Shown here in pieces: positions 9,157 through 15,901 of a DNA stretch of 64,000 bases. The stretch lies in the NCBI RefSeq assembly GCF_027923405.1, contig NZ_BQYI01000001.1, positions 552,501 through 616,500 of the forward strand, written 5' to 3'. Origin of the DNA: Paenibacillus sp. YYML68 (lineage in GTDB: Bacteria > Bacillota > Bacilli > Paenibacillales > NBRC-103111). Positions within the stretch are counted from its first letter, which is position 1, and each line of letters begins with the position of its first letter. Both the position numbers and the translations under genes were made by a program. Below the pieces are notes generated by a model. The model worked only from the letters and a program-made list of their open reading frames with translations. It searched no databases and was not told where the DNA came from.

Positions 9157-9882
9157 TTAGCAGCAGCCTAGCTCTGCGAGCAGCTGCTCCAGCTGCTGAC
9201 GCACGTGCGGAGGCAGCTCGCGGTGTAGCGCCGCGCGGAGCACATCCGGACGCAATCCGCGCTGCTCACGCCAATATCGCTCGATCCGCGCGGCCTTGCC
9301 CGCAGCGCCCTGCCCCGGCAGGAGCAGGTACAGCACGTACCAGTCCTCGAGCGGCGTGAGCGTCACGCTGACGCTGCGGCCGGGCTGTGCGGTCAGCTGC
9401 AAGGAGGGGACAACGCTGCGGTCGGTGTCCACAGCGAGCTCTAGCGCTGCGTTGTCGCTGTGGCTGACGTCCGTGGCGAGCTGAAGCGCTGTGTCATCGC
9501 TGTGGTTGGCGTCCGTGGCAAGCTGTAGCACCGCGTCATCGCTGCGGCGCCGCCAGTCGAGGCGGTAGATGCCTGCGTCGTGACGTATGCCGAAGCCGCC
9601 GATCAGATCGACCTCGACTCGGCCGATCGTATAGAGGACGAAGAAGCGGGAGCAGTACGGCTCCTTCGGCTCGAGTCTTTCACTGCGTCCGAGCTGCTGC
9701 AGCAGCTCGTGTGCCGCGTCGGCATCGGGCAGCGCGACGAGGAGGTCCAGATCGCGGGGCTGCTCGGCGAGGCCGTGCGCGGCGAGCATGGAGGAACCAC
9801 CGAGCCCCACTTCGAGCCCATGGCTGGACAGCTGCTCCGCGATGCGAAGCAGCGTGAGCTGATGCTCGGTCGATAACGTCAT
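9157..9882 (-). CDS. Nucleotidyltransferase-fold protein with internal tandem repeat
   Basis: A 241-residue protein. The N-terminus resembles the minimal nucleotidyltransferase fold used by aminoglycoside-type and antitoxin-like transferases: VGLGGSSMLAAHGL followed by PRDLDLLVAL, the DxD-like metal pair, then RVEVDLIGGF, which may supply the third acidic residue. Between the fold and the C-terminal helical part sit four 14-residue repeats (about residues 114-169) with consensus S-D-D/N-x-A-L-Q-L-A-T-D. These look like recent expansion. Its ATG overlaps the stop of the acetyltransferase upstream by 4 bp (ATGA). Substrate unknown; moderately sure of the fold. Confidence 0.7.
   Translation of the reverse strand: MTLSTEHQLTLLRIAEQLSSHGLEVGLGGSSMLAAHGLAEQPRDLDLLVALPDADAAHELLQQLGRSERLEPKEPYCSRFFVLYTIGRVEVDLIGGFGIRHDAGIYRLDWRRRSDDAVLQLATDANHSDDTALQLATDVSHSDNAALELAVDTDRSVVPSLQLTAQPGRSVSVTLTPLEDWYVLYLLLPGQGAAGKAARIERYWREQRGLRPDVLRAALHRELPPHVRQQLEQLLAELGCC
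9376..9543 (-). repeat. Four 42-bp in-frame tandem repeats
   Basis: Units at about 9502-9543, 9460-9501, 9418-9459 and 9376-9417. The first two are nearest to each other and the fourth has diverged. Each encodes 14 residues, so copy changes would preserve the frame. Confidence 0.8.
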
Positions 9883-10394
9883 CGGTCGTGATCATCCCTT
9901 CGTTCCGGCCTGCTGATGAACCGATACAGCAACCGTGTGTTCTTCGCTTCCTTGAATCCATGCCTGCGGTAAAAGGAGGCAGCCGCATAGTGGCGCTCCG
10001 TGAGCAGGCTGATGTTGCGGATGCCTTGGCTCTGGGCGTCGAGCCTGAACGCCTCGAGCAGCTGGCTGCCGATGCCTTGCCCTTGAAGCTGTGACGCGAC
10101 GCACATCTCTTGGATGAACGCAATGTCGCCCCGCCACCAATGTCTGCGGTTGCCGAGTATGATGCCATCGATCCGGCTGTCTCGGCAGTCGCTGCAGGGC
10201 GTCGTCGCGGTCGTGGTCGTGGTTGTGGCGACATAGCCGATGAAGCCTGGCGTCTGTGTAACATCCGCCAGATAGGCCGCGGCCGTCGGGATGTCCCACT
10301 CGTCGAGCCAAGGCTCGGCGTTGAATACAGCGGCATAGAGGACTGCGCACGCTTCGAGGTCCTCCGGTGTATAAGCGCGTATGAGGGATGTCAT
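9879..10394 (-). CDS. GNAT family N-acetyltransferase
   Basis: A 171-residue GCN5-related acetyltransferase. The acetyl-CoA binding loop is QLQGQGIGSQLLEAF (Q/RxxGxG/A), followed by a typical FYRRHGF ending, as in enzymes that acetylate small molecules or protein N-termini. An unusual stretch of threonines (VATTTTTTATTPC, about residues 55-67) comes from a triplet-like DNA run at 10200-10232 and probably forms a surface loop. It overlaps the upstream acetyltransferase by 4 bp and the downstream nucleotidyltransferase-like gene by 4 bp, so these three genes form one coupled operon. Substrate unknown. Confidence 0.88.
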   Translation of the reverse strand: MTSLIRAYTPEDLEACAVLYAAVFNAEPWLDEWDIPTAAAYLADVTQTPGFIGYVATTTTTTATTPCSDCRDSRIDGIILGNRRHWWRGDIAFIQEMCVASQLQGQGIGSQLLEAFRLDAQSQGIRNISLLTERHYAAASFYRRHGFKEAKNTRLLYRFISRPERRDDHDR

Positions 10395-10936
10395 GGGGCA
10401 TCACCTTTTGACTCAGGTAGAGCTCGTGGAGACGTGGCGTGCCATACCATGCAGTGGAACTCGGCTGGACCGCTGGGTGTATGTCGTTCATACGTATCCG
10501 TAATGCGAAAGCCCGCCTTCTCATAAGCGCGAACGGCACGCTCGTTCCATGTCAGCACTTCAAGGTCGATCTCATGCTCGGGGTGAAGCCGACTCGCCTC
10601 CTCGGCAATCGCCCGCGTGAACGCTGCGCCGCGCCCGCCTCCGCACAGGTCCGGCCGCAGCCCGAGTCCAAGACGTGTGACGCCGACGAGCGGGAACAGC
10701 TGGGCGAAGCCGATTAGCTCGTCCTGCTCGTTCAGGACGGCCCGATATTGCTCCTCGCGCAGCACAGGGTCGGCGAACTCCTCCTCCTGCGCAGCCATCA
10801 GCTCCCACGGTCTCCATGTGTACAGCTCATAGGGTGGCGGGTAGCTCCAGGTGCATATTTCTCGGCCATGTGAGGCGTCCATGGGGACGAGCTTGAAGAT
10901 GAATGGCGCAGCTGGATGTGAATCAAGGTTTTTCAT
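10391..10936 (-). CDS. GNAT family N-acetyltransferase
   Basis: First gene of a three-gene overlapping operon. A 181-residue GNAT fold with ELIGFAQLFP (beta strand 4 region), the acyl-CoA loop LRPDLCGGGRGAAFTRAI and the common tail YEKAGFRITDTYERH. The motif FKLVPMDASHGREICTWSYPPPYELY near the start resembles a subgroup of putative ribosomal-protein or small-molecule acetyltransferases. I chose ATG at 10936. Its GAAAGGAAG ribosome site is about 12 bases away, slightly long, but an ATG closer to it is out of frame. Substrate unknown. Confidence 0.85.
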   Translation of the reverse strand: MKNLDSHPAAPFIFKLVPMDASHGREICTWSYPPPYELYTWRPWELMAAQEEEFADPVLREEQYRAVLNEQDELIGFAQLFPLVGVTRLGLGLRPDLCGGGRGAAFTRAIAEEASRLHPEHEIDLEVLTWNERAVRAYEKAGFRITDTYERHTPSGPAEFHCMVWHATSPRALPESKGDAP

Positions 10937-11029
10937 AGGCTGTAAGCATCTTCCTTTCAACGGCTTGCCGTTCAGGTGTATACTGGTATCATAACGCAAA
11001 GCATCCCGAAGAAGGAAGAAGGCGATATC

Positions 11030-11863
11030 GTGACGATCGTAAGTCGAGAATGGTTATTTGAGCATGGGACCGATGAGCATGTCATCGTGATGGATTGCCG
11101 CTACGTGCTGGGCAGTCCGGATGCAGGGCGGAGCGCTTACGCGGTGGAGCATATTCCGAATGCGGTGTTCATCGATATGGAGCACGATCTATCCGGCCCG
11201 AAGGGGGCGCACGGAGGACGGCATCCGCTGCCGGACATTCAGGAGCTTGCAGGCAAGCTCGGTCGACTCGGCGTCGGACCTGACGCCCACGTGATCGCGT
11301 ATGACGACCAAGGCGGGGCGATGGCTGCGCGGCTCTGGTGGCTGCTCGTCTATATGGGGCATGATCGGGTGTCCATCTTGGACGGCGGCTATACGGCATG
11401 GAAGGAAGCGGGCTACCCTGTAACCGACGATACGCCGATTGTTCATCCTGTAGAGTTCGCAGCGAACGTTCGTTCGGATATGCTGGTAACTGTGGACGAT
11501 GTGAAGCAGCGCCTTGAGCGCCGCGATGTCGTGCTGATCGATTCGAGAGAGGCTCGCAGGTACGAGGGGATCGAGGAGACGATCGACAAGAAGGCCGGAC
11601 ACATTCCCGGGGCGATCAACCGATTCTGGAAGGAAGGCTTGAACGAGCGCGGCCTGTGGAGGACGCCTGACGAGCAGAAGCAGCGGTTCGCGGAGCTCGG
11701 CGAAGCGCAGGAAGTGATCGTGTACTGCGGCTCCGGCATTACAGCCTGCCCGAACGTGCTGGCGCTGAAGCAAGCTGGCATCGAGCAGGTGAAGCTGTAC
11801 GCGGGCAGCTGGAGCGATTGGATTTCGTATGAGGACAATCCGGTGGCGACGGGCAAAGAATAG
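11030..11863 (+). CDS. Thiosulfate/3-mercaptopyruvate sulfurtransferase (two rhodanese domains)
   Basis: A cytosolic 277-residue enzyme with tandem rhodanese domains. It transfers sulfane sulfur to cyanide or thiols. The N-terminal domain (residues about 1-130) is inactive in type, while the C-terminal domain holds the catalytic cysteine loop in VIVYCGSGITACPNVL. The CGSG[IV]TA loop is typical of the mercaptopyruvate/thiosulfate group. Other family motifs are present: HIPNAVFIDME, DDQGGAMAARLWWLL, LIDSREARRYEG and GHIPGAIN. Start is GTG at 11030, after GAAGGAAGAAGG. It is monocistronic: divergent from the acetyltransferases and followed by a terminator. Confidence 0.92.
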   Translation: MTIVSREWLFEHGTDEHVIVMDCRYVLGSPDAGRSAYAVEHIPNAVFIDMEHDLSGPKGAHGGRHPLPDIQELAGKLGRLGVGPDAHVIAYDDQGGAMAARLWWLLVYMGHDRVSILDGGYTAWKEAGYPVTDDTPIVHPVEFAANVRSDMLVTVDDVKQRLERRDVVLIDSREARRYEGIEETIDKKAGHIPGAINRFWKEGLNERGLWRTPDEQKQRFAELGEAQEVIVYCGSGITACPNVLALKQAGIEQVKLYAGSWSDWISYEDNPVATGKE

Positions 11864-11882
11864 GGCTAGTCAAGGGAGAAGG

Positions 11883-11916
11883 GCATACAGGGTACGATGG
11901 ACTGTATGTCTTTTTT
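11883..11916 (+). terminator. Terminator after the sulfurtransferase
   Basis: GCATACAG (11883-11890) pairs with CTGTATGT (11902-11909), followed by six T after one C. Confidence 0.65.
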
Positions 11917-12030
11917 CGCTTGTAAGAACGAGCTCGGGTTGGCGAGAAATGACATGCGGCGAGGTGGCTGGCCTCTTGGATTTGTGAAGGCAGTGTACTT
12001 CAATGTGGTATGCCATAATAATCCTAATTA

Positions 12031-12039
12031 TGCTATAAT
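12031..12039 (+). promoter_or_regulatory. Extended -10 promoter of toxin transcript
   Basis: TGCTATAAT is a perfect extended -10 element (TGn-TATAAT), about 65 bp before the toxin ribosome site. No good -35 is visible, as is common for extended -10 promoters. Confidence 0.55.
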
Positions 12040-12104
12040 CAGACAAGCACATCGAACGGCTTGCAAGGGTGGTCGGCTACCTCTCGACGAAGGGAGGGAT
12101 GTCC

Positions 12105-12212
12105 ATGTAGGTTAAAGATGCTTTGACATTGATGATCGGTTTTGGCGCGTTTATTGTAGCGCTGCTGACGCTGGTTGTTGCCATTGTCGTAGCGTTTGAC
12201 CAAAAGAAATAG
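12105..12212 (+). pseudogene. Holin-like type I toxin peptide, apparently inactivated by TAG at codon 2
   Basis: A strong ribosome site (AAGGGAGGG, 12090-12098) precedes ATG at 12105 with 6-bp spacing, but the next codon is TAG. From codon 3 on, the frame encodes VKDALTLMIGFGAFIVALL and continues as a single membrane helix ending AFDQKK. This is the usual look of the putative holin-like toxin family (TxpA/BsrG-like peptides): about 35 residues, one helix, lysine tail. A single G to T change (GAG to TAG) could explain the lesion. Translation from TTG at 12123 or ATG at 12132 would give a 26-29 residue peptide but without a good ribosome site. The antisense RNA and both terminators are intact, so the locus may have lost its toxin only recently. 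Confidence 0.7.
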
Positions 12213-12324
12213 ACCACCCCTCAGCAAGGATCGTGGTCTACATCTAAGTCAACTGCTGAAGCCGACCGCCTTTGAAGCGGTCTACTGTGCTGAAGGAGTC
12301 GTGTTCGCGCACGGCTCCTTCTTT
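12203..12324 (-). ncRNA. Antisense RNA antitoxin (type I system)
   Basis: A minus-strand promoter (TTGCAT-17-TATAAT, 12359-12331) would start an RNA near 12324. It overlaps the 3' end of the toxin transcript and ends in the hairpin TAGACCAC (12240-12233) / GTGGTCTA (12217-12210), followed by TTTCTTTT. The predicted length is about 120 nt. Converging transcripts overlapping at the toxin 3' end match the TxpA/RatA and BsrG/SR4 arrangement in B. subtilis. Inferred from promoter and terminator signals; no expression evidence. Confidence 0.65.
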
Positions 12325-12330
12325 AGTTTT
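12292..12330 (+). terminator. Terminator of toxin mRNA
   Basis: GAAGGAGTCGTG pairs with CACGGCTCCTTC around a short loop, then TTTAGTTTT. It sits inside the antisense RNA's 5' region, so the two RNAs share complementary 3'/5' segments. Confidence 0.7.
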
Positions 12331-12359
12331 ATTATAACGGTATAGGTTTATGCATGCAA
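12331..12359 (-). promoter_or_regulatory. Promoter of the antisense RNA
   Basis: On the minus strand TTGCAT (12359-12354), 17-bp spacer, and a perfect TATAAT (12336-12331). Confidence 0.6.
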
Positions 12360-12515
12360 TGCTTCAATAGTTCTGAGAAATCAAGCCTGTTGATTAACAC
12401 AAATTGTAACACGATTCTTCCTATTCTACAAACACTCCTTACGAATGAAGAAGTCGATCATATCGTCCAGGCGATCGGTTATGTGGACAAAGCTCGAAAG
12501 TTCACGGTTCATCAT
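12354..12515 (+). pseudogene. Possible N-terminal remnant of an IS transposase
   Basis: An open frame encodes LLTNEEVDHIVQAIGYVDK then ARKFTVHH before running out into the peroxiredoxin 3' region. The pattern, with the TPEE-like start, GYxDKARKFT and a helix that should follow, resembles the N-terminus of some IS4-group transposases. No catalytic part remains. This is a weak similarity call from memory of the family, not an alignment. Confidence 0.35.
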
Positions 12516-12558
12516 GAAGTAACAGACAGCGCGGGGAACCTCAAGGACTTCTTCTTTA

Positions 12559-13113
12559 TTATTGAAGCTTGATGTGGTTGAGGATGTCTGTGGGATCCGC
12601 CCGTTGGGTATGATCCATATTCGTATAAGCATAGCTTATATACCCTTCTTGATTGATAACGTAAGTGGCTGGAATTGGCAACAGCCAATGTTCGTTACCG
12701 TTAAAATCAGGCAGGTTGATGCCTAGCTTCGTGTATGCTTCAATCAGTTCATCCTGAAGAGTGAATGTTAGGTTGTAAGCATCAGCTACGTTATTCCCTG
12801 TATCGCTAAGCACATGGAACTGCAGGTCGTGTCTTTCTTTCATCGTCAAAGATGAATCTGGCTTCTGTGGGCTGATAGCGATCAACTGTGCTCCAGAGGC
12901 ATGAATTTTGTCGAGCGCACTTTGGTAAGCTGCTATTGTCAAGTTACAGTATGGACACCATGCCCCACGATAGAACACAAGAATGACAGGCCCCTTTTTC
13001 AATTCCTCATATAAGCGTACAACGCTTCCGGCTGGCTCTTGCAAAGCGAAGTCCGGTGCTTTCTCCAAAAATTCGGTTGTGACTGCTGCTAACTTATCGT
13101 TTAATGAACTCAT
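12559..13113 (-). CDS. Peroxiredoxin-like (AhpC/TSA) protein
   Basis: A 184-residue thioredoxin-fold protein with FYRGAWCPYCNLTIAAYQ near residue 55. The CxxC in this position marks the AhpC/TSA-like peroxiredoxin-like group, which reduces peroxides or disulfides. The rest is typical: SPQKPDSSLTMKER, FHVLSDTGNNVADAYNL and PATYVINQEGYISYAY. Its ATG overlaps the stop of the upstream dehydrogenase (TAATG), so the two are translated in tandem. The pairing suggests handling of a reactive compound or oxidative stress under control of the divergent LysR regulator; that link is inferred. Confidence 0.9.
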   Translation of the reverse strand: MSSLNDKLAAVTTEFLEKAPDFALQEPAGSVVRLYEELKKGPVILVFYRGAWCPYCNLTIAAYQSALDKIHASGAQLIAISPQKPDSSLTMKERHDLQFHVLSDTGNNVADAYNLTFTLQDELIEAYTKLGINLPDFNGNEHWLLPIPATYVINQEGYISYAYTNMDHTQRADPTDILNHIKLQ

Positions 13114-13988
13114 TATAGGGTAGACTCCTCTGCATACAATTTGGCTACTGCCACAATGTTATCTCCTCCGAGTCCGAGATCAACTGCCGCCTGATATTGT
13201 TTCCGTACGGCTTCCATCATCGGAGAATGTAGCCCAGAGGAACGTGCAGCCTGAAGGGCATATTCTAGATCCTTAGCAACCAGTTCAATCGGAAACATAG
13301 GACGGAAATTACGCTGCGCGATTAATTTGCTGGCAACTTGCAGGGCAGGACTGAAGGTAGGAAGGGTACTCAACAACGCCTCGTCCTCGAGTATATTCAG
13401 ACCATAGTTCTTTACAAGTTGAAGTGTCTCGGCCAAGATTGCCACCTGTGCGCTGTATTGAGCATTAATGGCTAACTTACAAACGGCGGCAGAACCGATT
13501 TCCCCGACATGATGCATCGTCTTCGCGTTGACGACCAGAACCGCTCTTGCCTGTTGAAAGATGGACTTATCTCCACCGACAAAGCTTATCAAACTTCCGG
13601 CTTCCGCTTGAGGAAGTGTTCCGATAACAGGTGATTCTAAGAAGTAGCATCTTTCCTTGCTGTAGGTATAAAGTTCTTGAATCCATGCTGGCGATAGCGT
13701 ACTGCACTCGATAGCTATGGCGTCCTGATGTATCCCCTGAAACGCTCCATCCGTCGAGTGGAGCCAGACTTCCTTCGATGCAGCATCATCACGAACCATG
13801 GAAATAACGAAATCAGCTTCTTCTGCCGCTTCTTTGGGTGTCTGAACGACGATAGCGCCTTGTTCATGAAGAGGCGTCGCTTTAATACTGGATCGGTTAT
13901 AAACGCGGACAGTGTGCCCCGCTCGAATTAAGTTCATCGCCATTCGTGAACCCATCGCACCGACTCCGAGGAACCCAATCGTACTCAT
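13113..13988 (-). CDS. NAD(P)-dependent beta-hydroxyacid dehydrogenase
   Basis: A 291-residue enzyme of the 3-hydroxyisobutyrate / 6-phosphogluconate dehydrogenase-like family. The N-terminal dinucleotide fold begins at once with IGFLGVGAMGSRMAMNLIRAGH (GxGxMG) and VYNRSS, where the Arg after the second strand suggests NADP preference. Substrate-binding motif GTLPQAEAGSLISFVGGD and catalytic-helix segment GSAAVCKLAINAQ carry the conserved Lys. Start is ATG at 13988, seven bases after TGGAGGG, so a longer upstream extension is not needed. It is divergent from LysR and overlaps the peroxiredoxin gene by 1 bp. Substrate unknown. Confidence 0.9.
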   Translation of the reverse strand: MSTIGFLGVGAMGSRMAMNLIRAGHTVRVYNRSSIKATPLHEQGAIVVQTPKEAAEEADFVISMVRDDAASKEVWLHSTDGAFQGIHQDAIAIECSTLSPAWIQELYTYSKERCYFLESPVIGTLPQAEAGSLISFVGGDKSIFQQARAVLVVNAKTMHHVGEIGSAAVCKLAINAQYSAQVAILAETLQLVKNYGLNILEDEALLSTLPTFSPALQVASKLIAQRNFRPMFPIELVAKDLEYALQAARSSGLHSPMMEAVRKQYQAAVDLGLGGDNIVAVAKLYAEESTL

Positions 13989-14011
13989 CCCATATCCCTC
14001 CAATGCATAAT

Positions 14012-14023
14012 TTCTTGCAAGAA
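14012..14023. promoter_or_regulatory. Candidate operator between dehydrogenase and LysR genes
   Basis: A perfect 12-bp palindrome TTCTTGCAAGAA in the roughly 105-bp divergent region. LysR proteins bind dyads there, but its T-N11-A spacing is not clear. Confidence 0.45.
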
Positions 14024-14057
14024 TAATCATAACCAATGCACAAAGTATGATAAATGA

Positions 14058-14087
14058 CTAACAAAGCAATTGATTATTGCGTATAAT
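14058..14087 (+). promoter_or_regulatory. Candidate LysR promoter, possibly leaderless
   Basis: CTAACA (14058-14063), 18-bp spacer, TATAAT (14082-14087). Transcription would start at about 14094, which is the ATG itself, and no ribosome site precedes that ATG. Confidence 0.4.
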
Positions 14088-14093
14088 GCAGTT

Positions 14094-15023
14094 ATGGATA
14101 CCAAAAAAATTGAAATCTTCATTGATCTCATGAACAAGCGTAGTATTACTGCTGTTGCTGATGAACGGGATGTTAATGCAGCAACCATCTCCAGGGCGAT
14201 TAAAAGTTTGGAGGAAGAACTGAACATTCAATTGTTTCATCGCACGACTCGCCGGATTGAGCCGACGGAAGCGGGTTTTATTTTCTATGAGAACATGGAA
14301 CCGTTACTCCACGAAATTCAGCATGCGGAACAACTGGTAAGTGAAATGAACCGACACCCGCGGGGCCTGCTGCGAATTGCTTGTCCAGTAAGTTTTGCGC
14401 AGCACAACATTACACCGCTGCTTGCGGAGTTCTCCAAGCGGTACCCTGATCTGCAGTATGAATTAATTCTTACAGATACTGCGTTGGATCTCGTCTCTGA
14501 ACACATCGATGTTGCTATTCGAGTTGGGCCGATGCCACTTCATACTAATAAATCTATCATATCTCATAAATTGTGCGATATGGTTACTCGCGTCTGTGCC
14601 TCTCCCGAATTCGTTCGCGAACATGGCAGACCGAGCTTGCCCGAGGAGATGGAGAATTATCCTTGCTTGCTCTTGAACCTGACAGGATTTTATCGGAATA
14701 GATGGGTATTTACGAATAAGGAAGGGATAATGACAGAGGTTAGCTTAACAAAGGAACTGCTTAGGACGTCCAACGCGATGGCGTTGAAACAATGTGCGAT
14801 GCAAGGTATGGGGATAACACTGCTAGCGTTGTGGATGGTTGGACAAGAACTTAAGAAGGGGACGCTTGTAGATTTGTTTCCAGAGCATACAATTACTTCT
14901 TCGAATGAGGAGGCATCGGCCTGGATCATGTACCCGGCACGAAGCTATATTCCCCAGAAAATAAGAGCATTCGTTCAATACATACAAGAGTGCTTCGCGA
15001 ATGGGTCACCATGGGAACGGTAA
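14094..15023 (+). CDS. LysR family transcriptional regulator
   Basis: A 309-residue regulator. Winged helix-turn-helix at residues 3-62 (IEIFIDLMNKRSITAVADER, then NAATISRAIKSLEEEL and FHRTTRRIEPTEAG). LysR substrate-binding domain from about residue 85 (GLLRIACPVSFAQHNITPLL, DLVSEHIDVAIRVG, GMGITLLALWMV). Divergent from the dehydrogenase/peroxiredoxin pair, the usual position of a LysR protein relative to its target. The start is set by homology: ATG at 14094 gives the normal N-terminus, although no ribosome site is visible. Base composition here is more AT-rich than most of the window. Confidence 0.92.
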   Translation: MDTKKIEIFIDLMNKRSITAVADERDVNAATISRAIKSLEEELNIQLFHRTTRRIEPTEAGFIFYENMEPLLHEIQHAEQLVSEMNRHPRGLLRIACPVSFAQHNITPLLAEFSKRYPDLQYELILTDTALDLVSEHIDVAIRVGPMPLHTNKSIISHKLCDMVTRVCASPEFVREHGRPSLPEEMENYPCLLLNLTGFYRNRWVFTNKEGIMTEVSLTKELLRTSNAMALKQCAMQGMGITLLALWMVGQELKKGTLVDLFPEHTITSSNEEASAWIMYPARSYIPQKIRAFVQYIQECFANGSPWER

Positions 15024-15093
15024 CCTCATGTCCTTAATCATTATAATTGCTGTTAACAATGCTTCACTTCTCAGCCCACTCATCAGTCTACAC

Positions 15094-15124
15094 CAAAACG
15101 GGACTCATCCAGACGATGGTCCCG
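15094..15124 (-). terminator. Terminator of the NAD(P)H oxidoreductase gene
   Basis: On the minus strand CGGGACCATC pairs with GATGAGTCCCG, then TTTTGG. Confidence 0.6.
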
Positions 15125-15146
15125 CCAGTATGCACGATTCCCCAAG

Positions 15147-15722
15147 CTACCCCCGCCTTGCGCCAAGCGCCTTCACCTCGCTGAGCCACTTGGCGCGATG
15201 TGCCTCCGTCGACGGACGGACCGGCCCGATAGGGGTGACACGTACAGGCTTAACGCCGCAGAAGCCGAGTATATTGCGCTTCATGATGCTGTGGCCCGCA
15301 TTCTTGTAGATGAAGCGATCATACCAGGCCGGGGTGTCGCTCGTCACGATGAGACGCGCGGACTTGCCTGAGAGCAGCTTATCCCACAGCAGGGAGCCCT
15401 CGCGGTGCTTGAAGGCGAAGCCGGGCAGGAAGACACGGTCGATGAAGCCCTTGAGTATAGCTGGTGGCGTACCCCACCACGTCGGATAGACGAAGACGAG
15501 ATGATCAGCCCAGCGAATGAGCTCCTGTGCCTGCACGAGGTCAGGCTCGAGCTCGGTGCGCTGGCTGTAGCCGTGCTTCAGATTGGGGTCGAAGGCGAGC
15601 TGACCGACGTCGAGTCGGCGAACCTTCGCTCCTCCCGAAGCGGCACCCTCCATATAGGAAGCGGTAAGTGCTGCGCAGAAGCTGGATTGATCCGGATGTC
15701 CGTTAATAATGAGAATGTTCAT
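15147..15722 (-). CDS. Flavodoxin-fold NAD(P)H oxidoreductase (NQO1/KefG-like)
   Basis: A 191-residue flavoprotein of the flavodoxin_2 family, which moves two electrons from NAD(P)H to quinones and similar acceptors. Visible features: the N-terminal phosphate loop NILIINGHPDQSSFCAAL, the FMN-contacting strand HLVFVYPTWWGTPPAILKGF and the following DRVFLPGFAF. The C-terminus (ILGFCGVKPVRVTPIGPV) fits the family. It is divergent from the AraC-type regulator across a 179-bp region containing palindromes, so is a likely target of it. The physiological acceptor is not deducible. Confidence 0.92.
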   Translation of the reverse strand: MNILIINGHPDQSSFCAALTASYMEGAASGGAKVRRLDVGQLAFDPNLKHGYSQRTELEPDLVQAQELIRWADHLVFVYPTWWGTPPAILKGFIDRVFLPGFAFKHREGSLLWDKLLSGKSARLIVTSDTPAWYDRFIYKNAGHSIMKRNILGFCGVKPVRVTPIGPVRPSTEAHRAKWLSEVKALGARRG

Positions 15723-15852
15723 CGTAAGTCCTCCTCATAATCGCTCTCCTATGCTCCCCGCTGAGCCGGAGTAGTGAGCTGTGATGAATGTATGGTAAAA
15801 TTTCTAGTGCTATCCTAACTCCCATCATAAATGAAGGACGATTGAAGCTAAA

Positions 15853-15887
15853 TGCGCATATGCGCAACAGGAATGCGATTTCGCGCA
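15853..15887. promoter_or_regulatory. Tandem palindromic operator candidate
   Basis: A perfect palindrome TGCGCATATGCGCA (15853-15866), and a second related imperfect dyad TGCGATTTCGCGCA (15874-15887). Centres are 21 bp apart, two helical turns, just before the AraC-type start codon. Probably an operator for autoregulation or for the divergent gene. Confidence 0.5.
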
Positions 15888-15901
15888 AAGGAGTGGATCG
15901 G

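Noticed and set aside
9400-9545. 42-bp repeats as a CRISPR array
   Set aside because: Units are contiguous with no spacers, are in frame and coding, and no cas genes are near.
10200-10232. Triplet run as a possible CRISPR or regulatory repeat
   Set aside because: Only 33 bp, inside an acetyltransferase gene, and explained by threonine codons.
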